Shown: positions 37,320 to 48,787 of the stretch, piece after piece
Numbering within the stretch: position 1 is the stretch's first letter
Layout of the letters: each line of letters opens with the position of its first letter
Assembly: GCA_950295325.1 (NCBI GenBank)
Contig: OX485803.1
Span: 70,881,554-70,945,553, forward strand
DNA: 64,000 bases
Reading direction: 5' to 3'
Origin: Polytrichum commune
Taxonomy: Eukaryota > Streptophyta > Polytrichopsida > Polytrichales > Polytrichaceae
Notes under the pieces: generated by a model
The model's input: the letters and a program-made list of their open reading frames with translations, nothing else
What the model was told of the DNA's origin: nothing
Databases searched by the model: none
Translations under genes and position numbers: made by a program

Positions 37320-38215
37320 ACCTTCTTAGAGGGGCTTTCAGAACTCATCAAAAAGTGTTGGCACACATATCTAGAGCGTTCGGTTTGCATTTCAGATGTT
37401 TTGCGACATGTTGGAACCATTCAAGGAAATTTTTGGCACAAGGAATTCCCAATTGTTGGCAGATTTGGGAGAGACCTCATGCAACTGAAGGTCAAAACAT
37501 GGAGTCGTTTGATGTTATGGGTATTTTATCTAGAGGCTTGTAAATAGACCCTTCTGAAATCCCTATTTTGGAGGTAATTGGAGGAGGGGCTTATGCTAAA
37601 ATCTACACAGGCTGTTGTCGAGGTTGTCTTTAAGGTGAGAACAATGGTTGGTGAGCGAGACCTCTCGATGTCGAGACATGATCGAGTGTTACAAGAGACT
37701 CAAGCATGAAAATGTAGTGTTGTTTTTTTTGGCTATTCGATGATTGGCAAGGAACCCGTGTTGGTGTTGGAGCTTATGCCCTTGGGTCTTCATTGCATGA
37801 TTGACGCTCGGGTTTAGGAAATTTCATGATGGAAGAAAGCAAAATTGCAGACCTTGGACAACTAACCAACTAATTCAACTATTAGTTGATTGGTTGCCTT
37901 TCGTAACTATAGTTGTTCGCGATTTGACTTGTCAAAAAATGTAGTTAACTATAGTTGTTCTAAATTCGGTCTACCAAAAAATCTGATTAGCTATAGTTAT
38001 ATCCAGTTAACTAAAGTTGAGCGCAACTTGTTCACGGAGTTCTGTTGTAGTGTTGTAGTGTCATTAGCGTGTTATTTCTATTGGTGGTGTACATGGAGAT
38101 TGTTATGGAGCCCAACACTCTGAATGGTTGTATAAAGACATTTCTTGATGATCCTCGGTGGCCCGAGCATATTAAAGACCCTCAATTGAAGCAAATCAAG
38201 AGGTGAACTTCTTTG
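37320..38215 (+). pseudogene. Protein kinase pseudogene, end of domain 1 and N-lobe of a second domain
   Basis: In one frame from about 37332: LSELIKKCWHTYLER then CISDVLRHVGTIQG, the CW-x6-R end of a kinase C-lobe, in sequence with the fragments upstream. After a stop, a new glycine loop IGGGAYAKIYTG starts at about 37575. It is followed by VVFKVRTM at about 37624, ECYKRLKHENVV at about 37683 and GYSMIGKEPVLVLELMPLG at about 37732 (frame-shifted). A detached piece YMEIVMEPNTLNGCIKTF lies at about 38090. The order suggests one gene with two kinase domains, or two neighbouring genes, now decayed. Confidence 0.65.
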
Positions 38216-38400
38216 AGTATATCGTAATACTTGAAAATTCCTAGTTAAACTACAATTTTTCTTGAATATGGTCTTAAATTTTTCTAGTCAACTATAGTCG
38301 TTCTTCAAATCGGTTTGAAATTTTTCTAGTTAACTTTAATTGTTCCCTAAAATGTATTGAAAAAAAATCTAGTTAACTTTAGTTATTTTGGTAGTTGTCC
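37870..38400. repeat. Short degenerate repeats around the last kinase fragment
   Basis: Words of the form TAGTTAACTATAGTTGTTC recur about every 50 bp at 37895-38030 and again at 38235-38395, on both sides of the exon-like piece at 38085-38210. Probably an intronic minisatellite. Confidence 0.45.
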
Positions 38401-38590
38401 TAGGTATGCAATATTTCATCACAAGTTACCAACAAGAGAAGGTAGGGTTTTGGCAATGGATGAACTCATCCACCATCCATGACAATATTTGTTCCCTTAT
38501 TCATAAGAGGTGCCATCCGAAAAGAGGTGTTACCATAGTGACATAAAATGCCATATGACACTGCATATCATATATAGTGTGCTTTCTGAC
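38400..38590 (-). mobile_element. Truncated TA-type MITE, family A2
   Basis: Reverse match to the left 170 bp of the element at 59886-60808: TCACAAGTTACCAACAAGAG, GGATGAACTCATCCACCATC and TACCATAGTGACATAAAATG. Confidence 0.55.
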
Positions 38591-39035
38591 ACTAATAAAG
38601 GTGAAATAGAGCGCCCTCTCTGGTAACAGGTAACAGCCAATGTGAAGTTGCAGAATGCAGAGAAATTACCCTTGCAATCTTTGTAGGTTTCTTTTTACAC
38701 AAGACTATAAACTCCAACTTCTCTCGGAATGAGAGTCCAGACACTCAGGTGAGTGCACCTATTAAGGACACTTTTTGGAGTTCCATTCAGTAGAGATTTG
38801 ATATAACAAAATGTAAAGTACATGACCACATTAGCAAATCCAAATGAGGAATGTAAGAGTTGAGCTTGCTATTATTGGAATCATTGTGAACATTCTCTCA
38901 ATTCTTGCAGTGGAAATTGTTGATGATTTACAATGGTTTTCTTTTAGATACGTACATTTCAAACTTGGGAGATGTGTAATCTTGAATGTTAGAATCCACT
39001 ATAGGTCACAATTTGTGATGTGTGTACTCACATGA

Positions 39036-39329
39036 GGCGTTGATCATACCAGCCACTTTTGACACCATTCGTTGGCATTTCCGGCTGTAATAGTGTGAAA
39101 AGTGGTGGGCTAGCATCTATTTCTCGACATAATCCCAAGCAATTTCACGGCTGGAACCAGACACGAACGTGGGTGTGCTTGGAGCACGATGCCCCAATCT
39201 CACCAAATTTTTCATTCGGTTCTAATTGTGAAATTGCTGGGGGATGCTAGTCCACCACTTTTACACTATTACAGCCGGAAATGGCGACGGATGGTGCCAC
39301 ACGTGGCCGGTATGATCAGCCCCTACGTC
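39036..39329. mobile_element. Foldback element with about 85-bp arms
   Basis: Left arm TTGATCATACCAGCCAC ... TTTCCGGCTGTAATAGTGTG; right arm TACACTATTACAGCCGGAAA ... GGCCGGTATGATCAG. Internal words CAATTTCACGG and GTGAAATTG continue the pairing, so nearly the whole element can fold into one hairpin. The target duplication is unclear. Confidence 0.75.
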
Positions 39330-40108
39330 TGAGGAACTCCTATGGTCACTGTAACATGATTCTCTCAACAATTAACTTCCAAATTCTTCATTGGCCAATC
39401 CCACAAAGCCATCTCGCACGTTAAGTCCATGTACAATATAAAATCTTGATGGCTCATAACCCTTTAGAGTCCCGTGACCCTTATGTTTTTAAGGGCACGA
39501 ATGGTTCTAGAGGGCTCTCTCTGGCTTGAAAAAAATTCAGCTTTTGCTACCGAAAAAACCCCGTAGACCATAGGATGATTCTTCAGTGAAGAGAATCCAC
39601 TAGACTCCGAGACAAACTCTTGAGCAAATCGATTCTGATCCTTTGCGATCAAGTCCAGGAATTAGACCAACAATTGCATGGTGTGCTGGTTTGCACAGAG
39701 CAAGCGTGTTTGCACTCGAGAGGAAGAGAGGTAAATATAAGGAATTTCTGTATCCATATATACTCCACATTCCGAACTAAGTGCATAAGATTTATTTATT
39801 AAAATTAAAATTAAAATTAAAATTAGTATCATGAATATTAATATTAACATTTTTCTCTCTCTCTATCTGTGGTGAGATGATGTGAGGGCAACATAATTTC
39901 CACATGAGAAATTTCCCCCAAAAATGAAATCGCTATTTCAAACCAGATAAGCGACTACATTCGTATTGATGCAAGGCTGACATCCGCCTTGCCCTCACAA
40001 GTTCCAGATTCCTGGTCTATGGACTTCGTTTCACATTAGGGATCTTAGATGTTCCGATCATCAAAGATGAAGAGTTGATGCAATTCAAATGGATATGCTG
40101 GTGAAAGC
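39330..40108. other. Intergenic, simple repeats only
   Basis: An (AAAATT)n tract at about 39800-39825 and a (CT)n tract near 39853. No gene. Confidence 0.3.
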
Positions 40109-40337
40109 AGGGTCTGGGGAGATTTCTAGGCATAATTGGTCAAAATCCTGTTGTTTCCAACTCCAACAGGTTACATGTCGTGATCTTCCGGTCTTTTTTT
40201 TCAAAGGATTCGAGGTACATTCCACAAATGCCTCTAAAATGATGGGTGAAGTCTCCTGAAGTCTTGATCTTCAACCGCTTATTTCTCAAACTCAACCAGT
40301 TCATATGTAACTAGCGGTTGGTTCTCCCCGTTCATGG
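40109..40337 (-). mobile_element. Family B MITE, reverse copy
   Basis: A 229-bp copy flanked by GGTGAAAGC (40100-40108) and GGTGAAAGG (40338-40346), 8 of 9 matching. Intact internal CTAG (GTAACTAGCGG), the site hit by other MITEs in sister copies. Confidence 0.8.
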
Positions 40338-40739
40338 GGTGAAAGGACACAAGATTCTGAAGTGGGTAAGCTGATTTGAGTGGCTGGAATGGCCACTGCA
40401 AAGCTGACATGTAAGCGGAAGAATACAAATGGTGGCCTTTAGCAGCCACCTTACGGCCATGGCTGTAATATTGCAGCCTTCAAAGGATTTGAAGTAGCTT
40501 TGTCAGTTCTGAGCAACGCAAAATAATCTGTAAATAATTCTGGGAAGATTTGCAATGGGGCTCTGTATGCCACAGGTCAAGAGTGTTAGTTTGTGCATTT
40601 GAAGCATACGAAATTGGATTGGAATTGCAAATGTATTGCAACGGCTTTTCAAGACATAACGGTTTGTAGTATGCGGGTGTTATACGGTTGTTCTCCATCC
40701 TCTGTTGATCAGATGTACTTCAGAATTGTGTTACATTAG

Positions 40740-41010
40740 CATATCTATGATGAAACATCAACAAAAACCACATTGAAAATCAGACCCCCGCTGACTAAGT
40801 TATGGTTATTGGAAGTGCATGCTTGCTGATTTCTCAACTGAAATACATAGGTCCTCCCAGTTGTGTTCACAATTGAGTGTGGAGTAGGTAATAAAATCTG
40901 ATGATGTAGCCCGATCTCTTTCAAAACATGTGTCTTTATGGTGTCTGTTTTTTGATCCTCACCTGACCACACACCAATCAAAGATAGGGTCCGATTAAGA
41001 AAAGTGATTG
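40740..41010 (-). repeat. Partial family D repeat
   Basis: Contains CATGTGTCTTTATGGTGTCTG and related words in reverse, but lacks one end. Confidence 0.45.
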
Positions 41011-41566
41011 AATCAATAACACCTTCATAGCTTGTGCTGTAACAAAAAAGAGAGCTACATCAACCAATTCTTGTGAGACCAGATTCCAAATTTCTGACAG
41101 TCCACAGGACCTGCATTACGATCCCCAATTATGCGTGAATGGTCTAACAAATCGACAAAGAGCTGCAAAATCAAGCGTGACTGGGAGTTGTCAGAAATCA
41201 AAGTATGCTTTATCGACTCTACGACCTGAAGAATATTATGTCCAATGTTAAGAAACACTTTGTGAAGTACTAGTGATATCACACCACATCGGTGTGATGA
41301 AGGATTCTGAGGTGAATCAAAACATGCCTCCAAAAAATCATTCAACCTCTCTGTATTTTGGACCTTGATATGATTTATTTAGGCATTGACCAGTTTCTAG
41401 TATCGGAACTTAGCAAATCTCCCTGCTTCAAATATTTTGAGACTTTAGAAAAGAATGAGCATTTTTTTCTTTTTCTCTCTTTTCTTTTCCCTCCTTCATG
41501 ATAATGTCTCCTTCACAAGGCTTTTAGTATCCCTACTCAATCCACTCCATACGATTCTACACGGCA
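41011..41566. other. Intergenic, no gene seen
   Basis: The minus frame at 41055-41345 (96 codons) has a protein-like composition (HTLISDNSQSRLILQLFVDL) but no family I can name. It could be a gene fragment. Confidence 0.2.
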
Positions 41567-41794
41567 CCGAATGGGGAGAACCGACCGCTAGTTACAGATG
41601 GACCGGTTGAGTTTGAGAAATAACCGGTTGAAATTCAAGACTCCAGGAAAATTATCGATCATTCTATAGGAATCTCATTGGAATATACCTAGAATCAATA
41701 AAGAAAACCCGAAAGATCACAGCATGTAACCACTTGGACTTGGAAACACTAGGATTTTGACTGATTAGGCCCGAAAAATCTCCCTGGACACTGT
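41567..41794 (+). mobile_element. Family B MITE
   Basis: A 228-bp copy with 9-mers TACACGGCA (41558-41566) and TACACGGTA (41795-41803). Intact CTAG in GACCGCTAGTTACAGATG. Confidence 0.8.
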
Positions 41795-41884
41795 TACACG
41801 GTAGAAAGTGAGCAACCTGAACCAAGAAACAAAGGCACTGCTAGCTTATAGGTTTAGGGAATATTCTTAAGGGCACATCCATTA

Positions 41885-42275
41885 ATTGAACCTGTTTGTA
41901 AGGTACCGAAATTGGACACAACAATAATCTGGACACCTATGTTTGAGCAATATGTGGTTAGGTGTGGATCTAAGAACTAGCACCAAAAAAAATGTGCTTA
42001 AAAGAGATTGAACTACATGCTCAAAATATGCTAACCATTCTAGGTTCAATGTTCAGCTTGATTGGAGGAACCTATATGACCACTTGATGAGCATGAGCAT
42101 CTTCACTTTGATAATGAATAAGATATTCATGTGAGCTGCACAAGTTATGAAGCAAATGGTTACAAGCACGAGTTAGATTCACTACTTGATCGCCTCGCAA
42201 TAATTGCGTGATTCATATCCTAAGAGAAGTGGTTGCAAAAAGAAGAGTGTCCACCCAAGGCACGTCTACTTTACA
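41885..42275 (+). mobile_element. Family D MITE
   Basis: GGACACCTATGTTTGAGCAA, AAATGTGCTTAAAAGAGATT, TGATAATGAATAAGATATTC and the end CACGTCTACTTTACAT. Confidence 0.6.
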
Positions 42276-42464
42276 TGACTTTATATGATGCTTCAACATC
42301 ATTAAGTTTCTAATATTAGCCAAAAGAACGTTGACATCACTCTTTCAAGCCGGCTATATATAGGTCACTTTTTGGTTAAGAATCCCGCATTTTGTAGTAG
42401 GGAGTGAGGGCATGAGAGAGAGAGAGAGAGATGGGGGGGGGGGGGGCTTTGGAGCAATGTTCAA

Positions 42465-43103
42465 GATTGAAGCCCTCCTATGAGTTTCATTTTGAAGGGC
42501 TCTCAATTTTTAGCCTTTCGATTGAAGGGTTGGTTCCAATCCAAGATGTCAATCCAAGAATATAGAAATGAAATACAGAACTCGTATTAAAATTGTGCAT
42601 GAATTATATGGTACATGTTTCCAGTGCAATGTGGAAGAATTAAGAATCAACCATCAAATTCCACTTCTTGTAGTGACAATGCCCTACACATGTTGAGTTT
42701 TTGTGGCAGGCAGATTATATTGAGGACTTCAAGTGACGTCTTCGTTTTCAGTGTGGGGTTGTGTTTCGAAGGGTTGTTTTGAGAGAGGTCTATTTTGAAG
42801 GCCCAAATCGCGTTTGAAGGGCATTGAAGACTTCAATCTTGAACACTGGTTTGGAGATCTCGACCTGCAAATGTATATAAGTTAAGCAATTAAGAATCAA
42901 CCATCAAACTCCACTTCTTGTAGTGACAATGCCCTACACATGTTGAGTTTTTGTAGCGGGCAGACTATATTGAGGGCTTCAAGTGACGTCTTCACTTTCA
43001 GTCAGTGTGGGGTTGCGTTTTGAAGGGTTGTTTCGAGCGAGGTCTATTCTGAAGACCCAAATCGCGGTTGAAGGGCATTGAAGACTTCAATCCTGAACAC
43101 TGC
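42465..43103. mobile_element. hAT-type MITE (family G) with a 252-bp tandem duplication of its right part
   Basis: Inverted tips CAATGTTCAAGATTGAAG and CTTCAATCCTGAACACTG, flanked by CTTTGGAG at 42457-42464 and at 43104-43111, an 8-bp duplication as for hAT. About 252 bp of the right side plus flank (from TTAAGAATCAACCATCAAAT near 42637 to TGTATATAAGTTA) is repeated at about 42888-43139. A reverse relative lies at about 53245-53640. A (GA)n/poly-G tract precedes it. Confidence 0.7.
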
Positions 43104-43139
43104 TTTGGAGATCTCGACCTGCAAATGTATATATAAGTT

Positions 43140-44604
43140 ATGCGTCACGTGCCCGACCACGTACGTCTCTCGAACACCTCAAGAGCCTGATATTGCACCA
43201 GCACTCCAGGAAACAGAAATGATGCAAAAAGACACGGGGATGGATGGTCCAGAACAGAGATGCAGATCTTATATAAGTTGGGTACTTAAGAACCACAAGT
43301 TGCAAAAAGGTTGACATCCCATGTCAGTGGTTACGTATGCACGAGCAAGCGAGCTCGTTTGGTAAACCGCTATTCATTTTCCTCTGCACTACTGCTCATA
43401 ATAATCAAGCAGCGCAAGGCTTGCCTTATGTCATCTCGCCAAAAGTGAATCCTGTGGCCAAGGATCTACCAGGACCTGAGGAAGTGTGCATTGCTCTAGT
43501 TTCACCATGAATCTGTGGCCTACAAGCGCCCGATGATCACTGCAAAAAAATCATTGGATCAACTGTCAGGTGCATCCACATATGGTTTTCCGTACTACTA
43601 CGCCTAAGCAAGCAGACTAGTCCAGACAATAGTTTGCTTCTTATGAGGAAGCAAGTCAGTTACATGTATAGGTGCGACTTTACTCATCAACAAATCCTAC
43701 CACACTCCACACCCCGGAGATGATGAGAGTTCAATCTAAATCTAAGTTTTTCGACGCCACTTTTCGAGCGTCTCACTGTTATTTTATGAGGGTCCACGAA
43801 ACGAGAGCTAAATGTTGAGTAATGTTATGACAAAGTATGCCACTTTTTGTTCTTATAATATAGTTTGAGAATAAGGCACGATTTGTGCTCGAGAGTTCAA
43901 CTGTTTTTTTTCCTAGTTGATTTTAGCCATGTTTATGCCTCTTGGCACAAACCTGTGCGAAAGACAAAGGGAAAATATGCAAGAACATAGACTTTGTTTT
44001 TTAAGTCTGGTGACGTGGCGAGTGAGGTGGAAGAGCGGTCGCGTCCTTCCTTCCAAACCCTAGCCTTCGTTTTGCCAGCTATCGCGCCCCTTTCTCTTCC
44101 ACCTTTCACCAATTTCATTGATGTCAAAACGACTCCTTCATTTTCCCTCGCTGCAAGATCTTTATGTGTTGGGCAATGTGTAGGTGAGGGTTCAGCTCTA
44201 GGGCTCCTTCCCATAGTTGGCACTTAAGTGTGACTTGTGGGAACCACGTGCGGCAAGGGTATAATTTGTTTGGGGGGCATTATCTTGGTGACAAGCAATT
44301 AAATAACCCATTCAATTAGATAAATTCTTTAGTTGTGTGTGCATATTTTGTAGTATCTTTCAATCACTTTGAAAGGTTGGGGTTAGTCATTTTCATGTAC
44401 TAGATTTCTTTTACTTTGGCTTATTGAACTCTGTTTCGAAACCAACATTTTCGAATGCACACGAAACAACCACATCTAACGGTTGGCAGTGACCAGGTGG
44501 TGCCCCCGACCCCTACTAACTCCTCCTTCGCCCGCTCGACCCACTTCATGGCTCTTCAATAGCCATCTCAACGGCATTCCCAAAGTGAAAACATTTGGGG
44601 TCTA
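43140..44604. other. Intergenic, no supported gene
   Basis: The stretch 43990-44230 is GC-richer, has AAACCCTAGCC (a word common in plant leaders) and an open frame of 77 codons without a recognisable domain. A promoter or first exon of an unseen gene is possible but unproven. Confidence 0.25.
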
Positions 44605-44850
44605 TGTCCGGGAAGAACCAGCGGTTAGTCACAGATGATATAATCGGTTGAGTTTGAGAAATAACCGGTTGAAGTTGGAGACTTCCTTCAGGAGGATTAC
44701 CGAACGTTTGAGAGGAATCTATAGAAGAATATACCTCCTCAAATGAATGAAAGCAAAACCGGAAGATGTTGTCAACATGTAACCGGCTGGATTTAGAATC
44801 ACTAGGACCTTGACCAACTATATAGGCCCAAAAACTTCCTGGGCATTGTG
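44605..44850 (+). mobile_element. Family B MITE
   Basis: A 246-bp copy with weakly matching flanks TGGGGTCTA (44596-44604) and TGGGGTGAT (44851-44859). Internal words AACCGGTTGAAG and CATGTAACCGGC. Confidence 0.65.
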
Positions 44851-45531
44851 TGGGGTGATCACAACCATTTTTTTTTCTTTTTTTTCTTTTTTTTCTTTCC
44901 GCACTACAAAAGTTCTTGTGCATAGGGAATATGCCGTCACCAAGATTCCACGTATCACAGGGCTGCACCAATCATCGCCTAAGGGAGTGATAATTGAATG
45001 CTGCACGTGTTTCAAGCCACGTTTCAGGCAATGGAGTTTACATCATTGCTCTTGTTTCTGACTCAAAGGCAGCTCAAGCCCTAGGGTAGTTGTGAAAGTT
45101 TCATGGATGGATCAGTGCCTTTCTTGTCACTAGAGTTGTTTGTAAAGTAAAGGAGATCAAACCATGAGTTCACGAGAATTAACGCAAATCCACCCACGTT
45201 TTTCTTTATGCTCTTATTACCATACACGCACGTAGGTGTCCAACTATAAAATTTTGATTTTATAGCTTGTCCTACTGAGGATGGGTGGGTCAAGCTAGCC
45301 TTGCATAGGTCGATATGGGATTTAGCACAACATGTTCCATGCACATACCTTATTTTAGATTTCAAATTTCTTTCAAAGTTTGAGAGGTCGAAAGAGGAGG
45401 TCCCAATAGTTTCAAACAAAATAAACTTCGTTATAAGATGAGCTAATGAGCTATTAATAGAAAAAGAATTCTCAAAGAAGGACCAATCCCACGGTTCCAT
45501 CCTTCTTTGAGGGACTTTTACAAATAACTTT

Positions 45532-45757
45532 ATTGTCCAAAGAGATTTCCAGGCACAACCGGTCAAGATCCAAGTGTTTCCGAGTGCAATTGGTTACATG
45601 TTGACATCTTTCGGTTTTTCTTTATCAATTTGAGGTGTATTCTATGAATTCCTTTAAAACGATGAGTAGTTTTTCTTGGAGTTTGGAACTTCAACTGATT
45701 ATTTCTTAAGCTCAACCGATTCATCTGTAACTAGCGGTTGGTTCTCCCCGTTCATTG
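45532..45757 (-). mobile_element. Family B MITE, reverse copy
   Basis: Reverse copy with intact CTAG in TCTGTAACTAGCGGTTGGTT and right tip CTCCCCGTTCATTG. The neighbouring minus frame 45081-45566 (161 codons) is unrecognised and overlaps this repeat. Confidence 0.65.
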
Positions 45758-45864
45758 CTTCCCACCTTCCAATCTACAAATCGACATATTGGTAGTAGGT
45801 AGCTGACCCACACCTAACCAAAGGTTTCCAATATCTAATGGTTTTCAAGAGGAGATTAACCCCT

Positions 45865-46240
45865 AAGGTAGACATGCCTCAGATGGATACTTTTCTATCT
45901 GAGCCCATTTCCTATAGGATACAAAACAAGTGATTAGTGTGAGATGATTAGCAAATCCAAATTGTGTTCGTAGCCATTTGCCTCATAGTTTCAGGAGCTC
46001 ATATAAATATCTTATTTAATATCAAAATGAGGTTCTCTGTGCTCATCAAGTGGTCATATTAGGTCCCTCCCAATCGTGTTGAATATCCAGCCCATGATGG
46101 TGAGCATATTTTGAGCACTTACTTCAATGTCTTTCGAACACATGTCATATGAGTGTTAGTTTTTAAATGGGCACCTAACCACATACCATTCAAATGTAGG
46201 TGTCTAGGTTATTGTTGTCTTGGAGGAGGGCATGTCTACT
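45865..46240 (-). mobile_element. Family D MITE, reverse copy
   Basis: Inverted tips CTAAGGTAGACATGCC and GGGCATGTCTACTCCCAG. The body carries ACCATTCAAATGTAGGTGTC. Confidence 0.65.
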
Positions 46241-47590
46241 CCCAGGGGGTGGACTCTTCATACCACGTACAAACTAATGTGAGTGAAAGAAGGGGTATTA
46301 TTTGAGGCATCAGCATATATAGTATACATAGGGGAGAGGTATTTATTTTCTCTAATGTGTACATTTTAGAAGGCTATTAATTTTTCTTCAAGTAAAGGTA
46401 GATGTAGAAAAGGGGGCCCTAAGATTTAGAGAAAAATTTGACAACATATGTGCTAGTTTCATCCATTTCACATTTATTCATTGTTGTCATATGGTAAAAA
46501 GTCCTCAATGCCTCCCTTATCCATTTTTGTTAAAAGGTTTGCATTTGGGTTCTAGCTTGACAAGCTAGAGGCTCTTGAAGTGCTCATGGGTTCCCTAGAG
46601 TTTTGCTCTCTAGATTGTGGCTAAGTTATTGTGCTCTTAGGTTTGTTTATTTGATGCAATCATTGACTTACATGCTACAAATGATAAAAATGGTTCAATG
46701 ACTTTCTCATTAGAAAATGAACATGGATTCCACATGTACTAAGAAAAAAATTAATTCATGATTTATATTTTCCATATGTAGTGGAGACGTTTATCACATT
46801 GAATTGAAAAGCATAGTATAAATACACGAGTCCATTTTCTAGCCTACTGTTAGTACATATACATTTGTTTTTCTTTATAACCTTCTCGTATATAGGGGGT
46901 TTAAATTCATAGTGACCCACAAACATCATTCATGTTTCCAATGAAGAGTCCAACCCCCTGGGGCGCATTCCCATATGTTCCTGCACATTATCTTCCAACA
47001 TTTTTTCTTCCACCTATGAGTGCATTTTCCTCATACTTCCAAAGTGTTGCGTTGTCGTATGATTTCAACTATATTTCGAGGCATTCGCCTATGGGGTGAA
47101 TTCATGTGTTACTTAGAGTGAGAATACAATTCACCTAGTGTTACCTTTGTGGATGGTTATGGGGTCCATTGTGGAGGGCTTTTGGGCCCATTGTTTCATA
47201 ATGTAAATCATATATGGGTGCGTTTTCTTTAGGTATGTGCATAGTGGGACACCTCAAATTGTATTTAGGTCCACCAAGTCTTTTTTTGTTCTTCAATACT
47301 AATTTGTTTGCCACCCATGTAGTCTTGCAAGCGGTAAGATGTAAACCTCACATTGTTTGTCAATCCATGTGGATGTCTTCAAGCACTCTACATTTGGCTA
47401 AGATGCAATGAATGTCAATTGTGAAGTGTCTTTCCCATCCATCCTTTATCATCCACGGCTTTATCCATTGCGGGCGTGCTAGGATGCAAAATACACCAGG
47501 CTTTGTTTCAGTTTTGCAAGAAGTGACCGTAAGTTGGGTTGCCAATACTTGTAAAATTGTCCTTAACGGGTGTCACAATGTGAGCTAAAT
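46241..47590. other. Intergenic, no gene seen
   Basis: About 1.35 kb of AT-rich DNA with no domain and no matching repeat. Confidence 0.3.
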
Positions 47591-47592
47591 TA

Positions 47593-47800
47593 CACATTGT
47601 TTTTAGTGTCACTTACTATTTGGAATTACAAAATTCTAAATTTTTTTTACTATGTATTTCATATTTGGCTGGTAGAAGTCCTACGGGTTGTTTGGACATT
47701 ATAGAACGATAATATTTTTAGTCAGAACATAATGTCAGTAGTACAAGAACAAAACATGTTGTAGTGTCAACTAGTAAGTGACACTAGATACAATATGTAG
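47593..47800. mobile_element. TA-type MITE, family A3, 208 bp
   Basis: Between TA at 47591-47592 and TA at 47801-47802. Ends CACATTGTTTTTAGTGTCAC and the complement of GTGACACTAGATACAATATG. Interior GTTTGGACATTATAGAACG matches 17592-17799 in reverse. Confidence 0.8.
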
Positions 47801-47808
47801 TATACAGA

Positions 47809-48042
47809 GTCTAAGATGCCCCTAAAGTACCATGTGATAGTGGAGAGGTACCCATTTCCGAATGGACTGGTTGACATTTTGAATCCCGCTGTGAAATCTT
47901 CTCTCTACTTGATGAAAAAATACTAGCAAGGTAGGTAGGCAATAAACCCCACCCTACACCAAGAGGATTCTTGAGCAGGATAGGACCAACGGGCTCAAAT
48001 TCATGTCAGATTGCCCGATGTTGGTTATTTATTTATTTATGT
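47809..48042 (+). mobile_element. SINE-like repeat, uninterrupted copy
   Basis: Matches 990-1620 with the MITE removed. The box region is degraded (TTTTGAATCCCGC in place of GGTTCGATTCC). Tail TTATTTATTTATTTATG. Confidence 0.6.
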
Positions 48043-48418
48043 AGTATACCGTTGTGACTTTAAATGCCATGTGCATGTACTTGAGTCATTGGGAGAAGTT
48101 TTCTTGCCATATTTTGTTACCATTGCTTGTTTTTTGGGGGGGAATAGGGCTACTCTTTTGCGTGTCCAATATGTTCATAAAGTTTGCATCTGTGTTTGGG
48201 TGATTACAATATACGGTGTGGAGGCAAAACCTAACAATCATAGTATGTTGTTGAACATATAAGGCCAAATATGTAAAGGTTGTAGATGCATTAGCAACTT
48301 CATTGTAGAGAACTTGAACAAAACGGTCCATTAATCCGATATTGATGGGACAATCCTTAGGCAAATGGATGGACATGCTAGGATGAATTCTCTTTAAAAA
48401 AAAAAAAGGTAGCCAATA

Positions 48419-48787
48419 GTGAATGGTGGTTCCCATCCCAATGATGCACCTTCTCGAGCATCCGTAAGCACAACACCCGCCAACACAACTAACACAAGAC
48501 TAACAACAACTCCCACTTCAATTGTGGACACCACATCAAGTGCATATGCATCTTCTTCAATGCGAGTTTTAAAATCCATAGGTGTTGAGCACCCTCCAAC
48601 CAAAGGAAAGTTGCTTGATACCCAATCTAGAAGCATGATAGCTATGGTGAAGATTTTGGAGACGGGTGACAACTCACTAGAATCTAAGACAATGTCCACA
48701 AATATCAACAACATGGGAGTGGCTATGGAGTTGGGTGTCATCACAAAGGAAGACATGAAGGGTCAAGTGAAGGCTTTCTTGCCATTA
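48419..48787 (+). other. Open frame of unknown kind, cut by a pogo-like insertion
   Basis: A plus-strand frame rich in Ser/Thr/Ala at first (VSTTPANTTNTRLTTTPTS), then a more protein-like end (VKILETGDNSLESKTMST, ITKEDMKGQVKAFLP). The frame from the ATG at 48422 runs into the insertion at 48788. It may be part of a transposon accessory protein or gene fragment; its neighbour is a dead Harbinger transposase. I cannot name it. Confidence 0.3.

Noticed and set aside
43990-44230. Possible gene start with AAACCCTAGCC
   Set aside because: The 77-codon frame has no domain, and there is no supporting downstream exon.
45081-45566. 161-codon minus-strand open frame
   Set aside because: No domain recognised, and its start lies inside a family B MITE; most likely chance.
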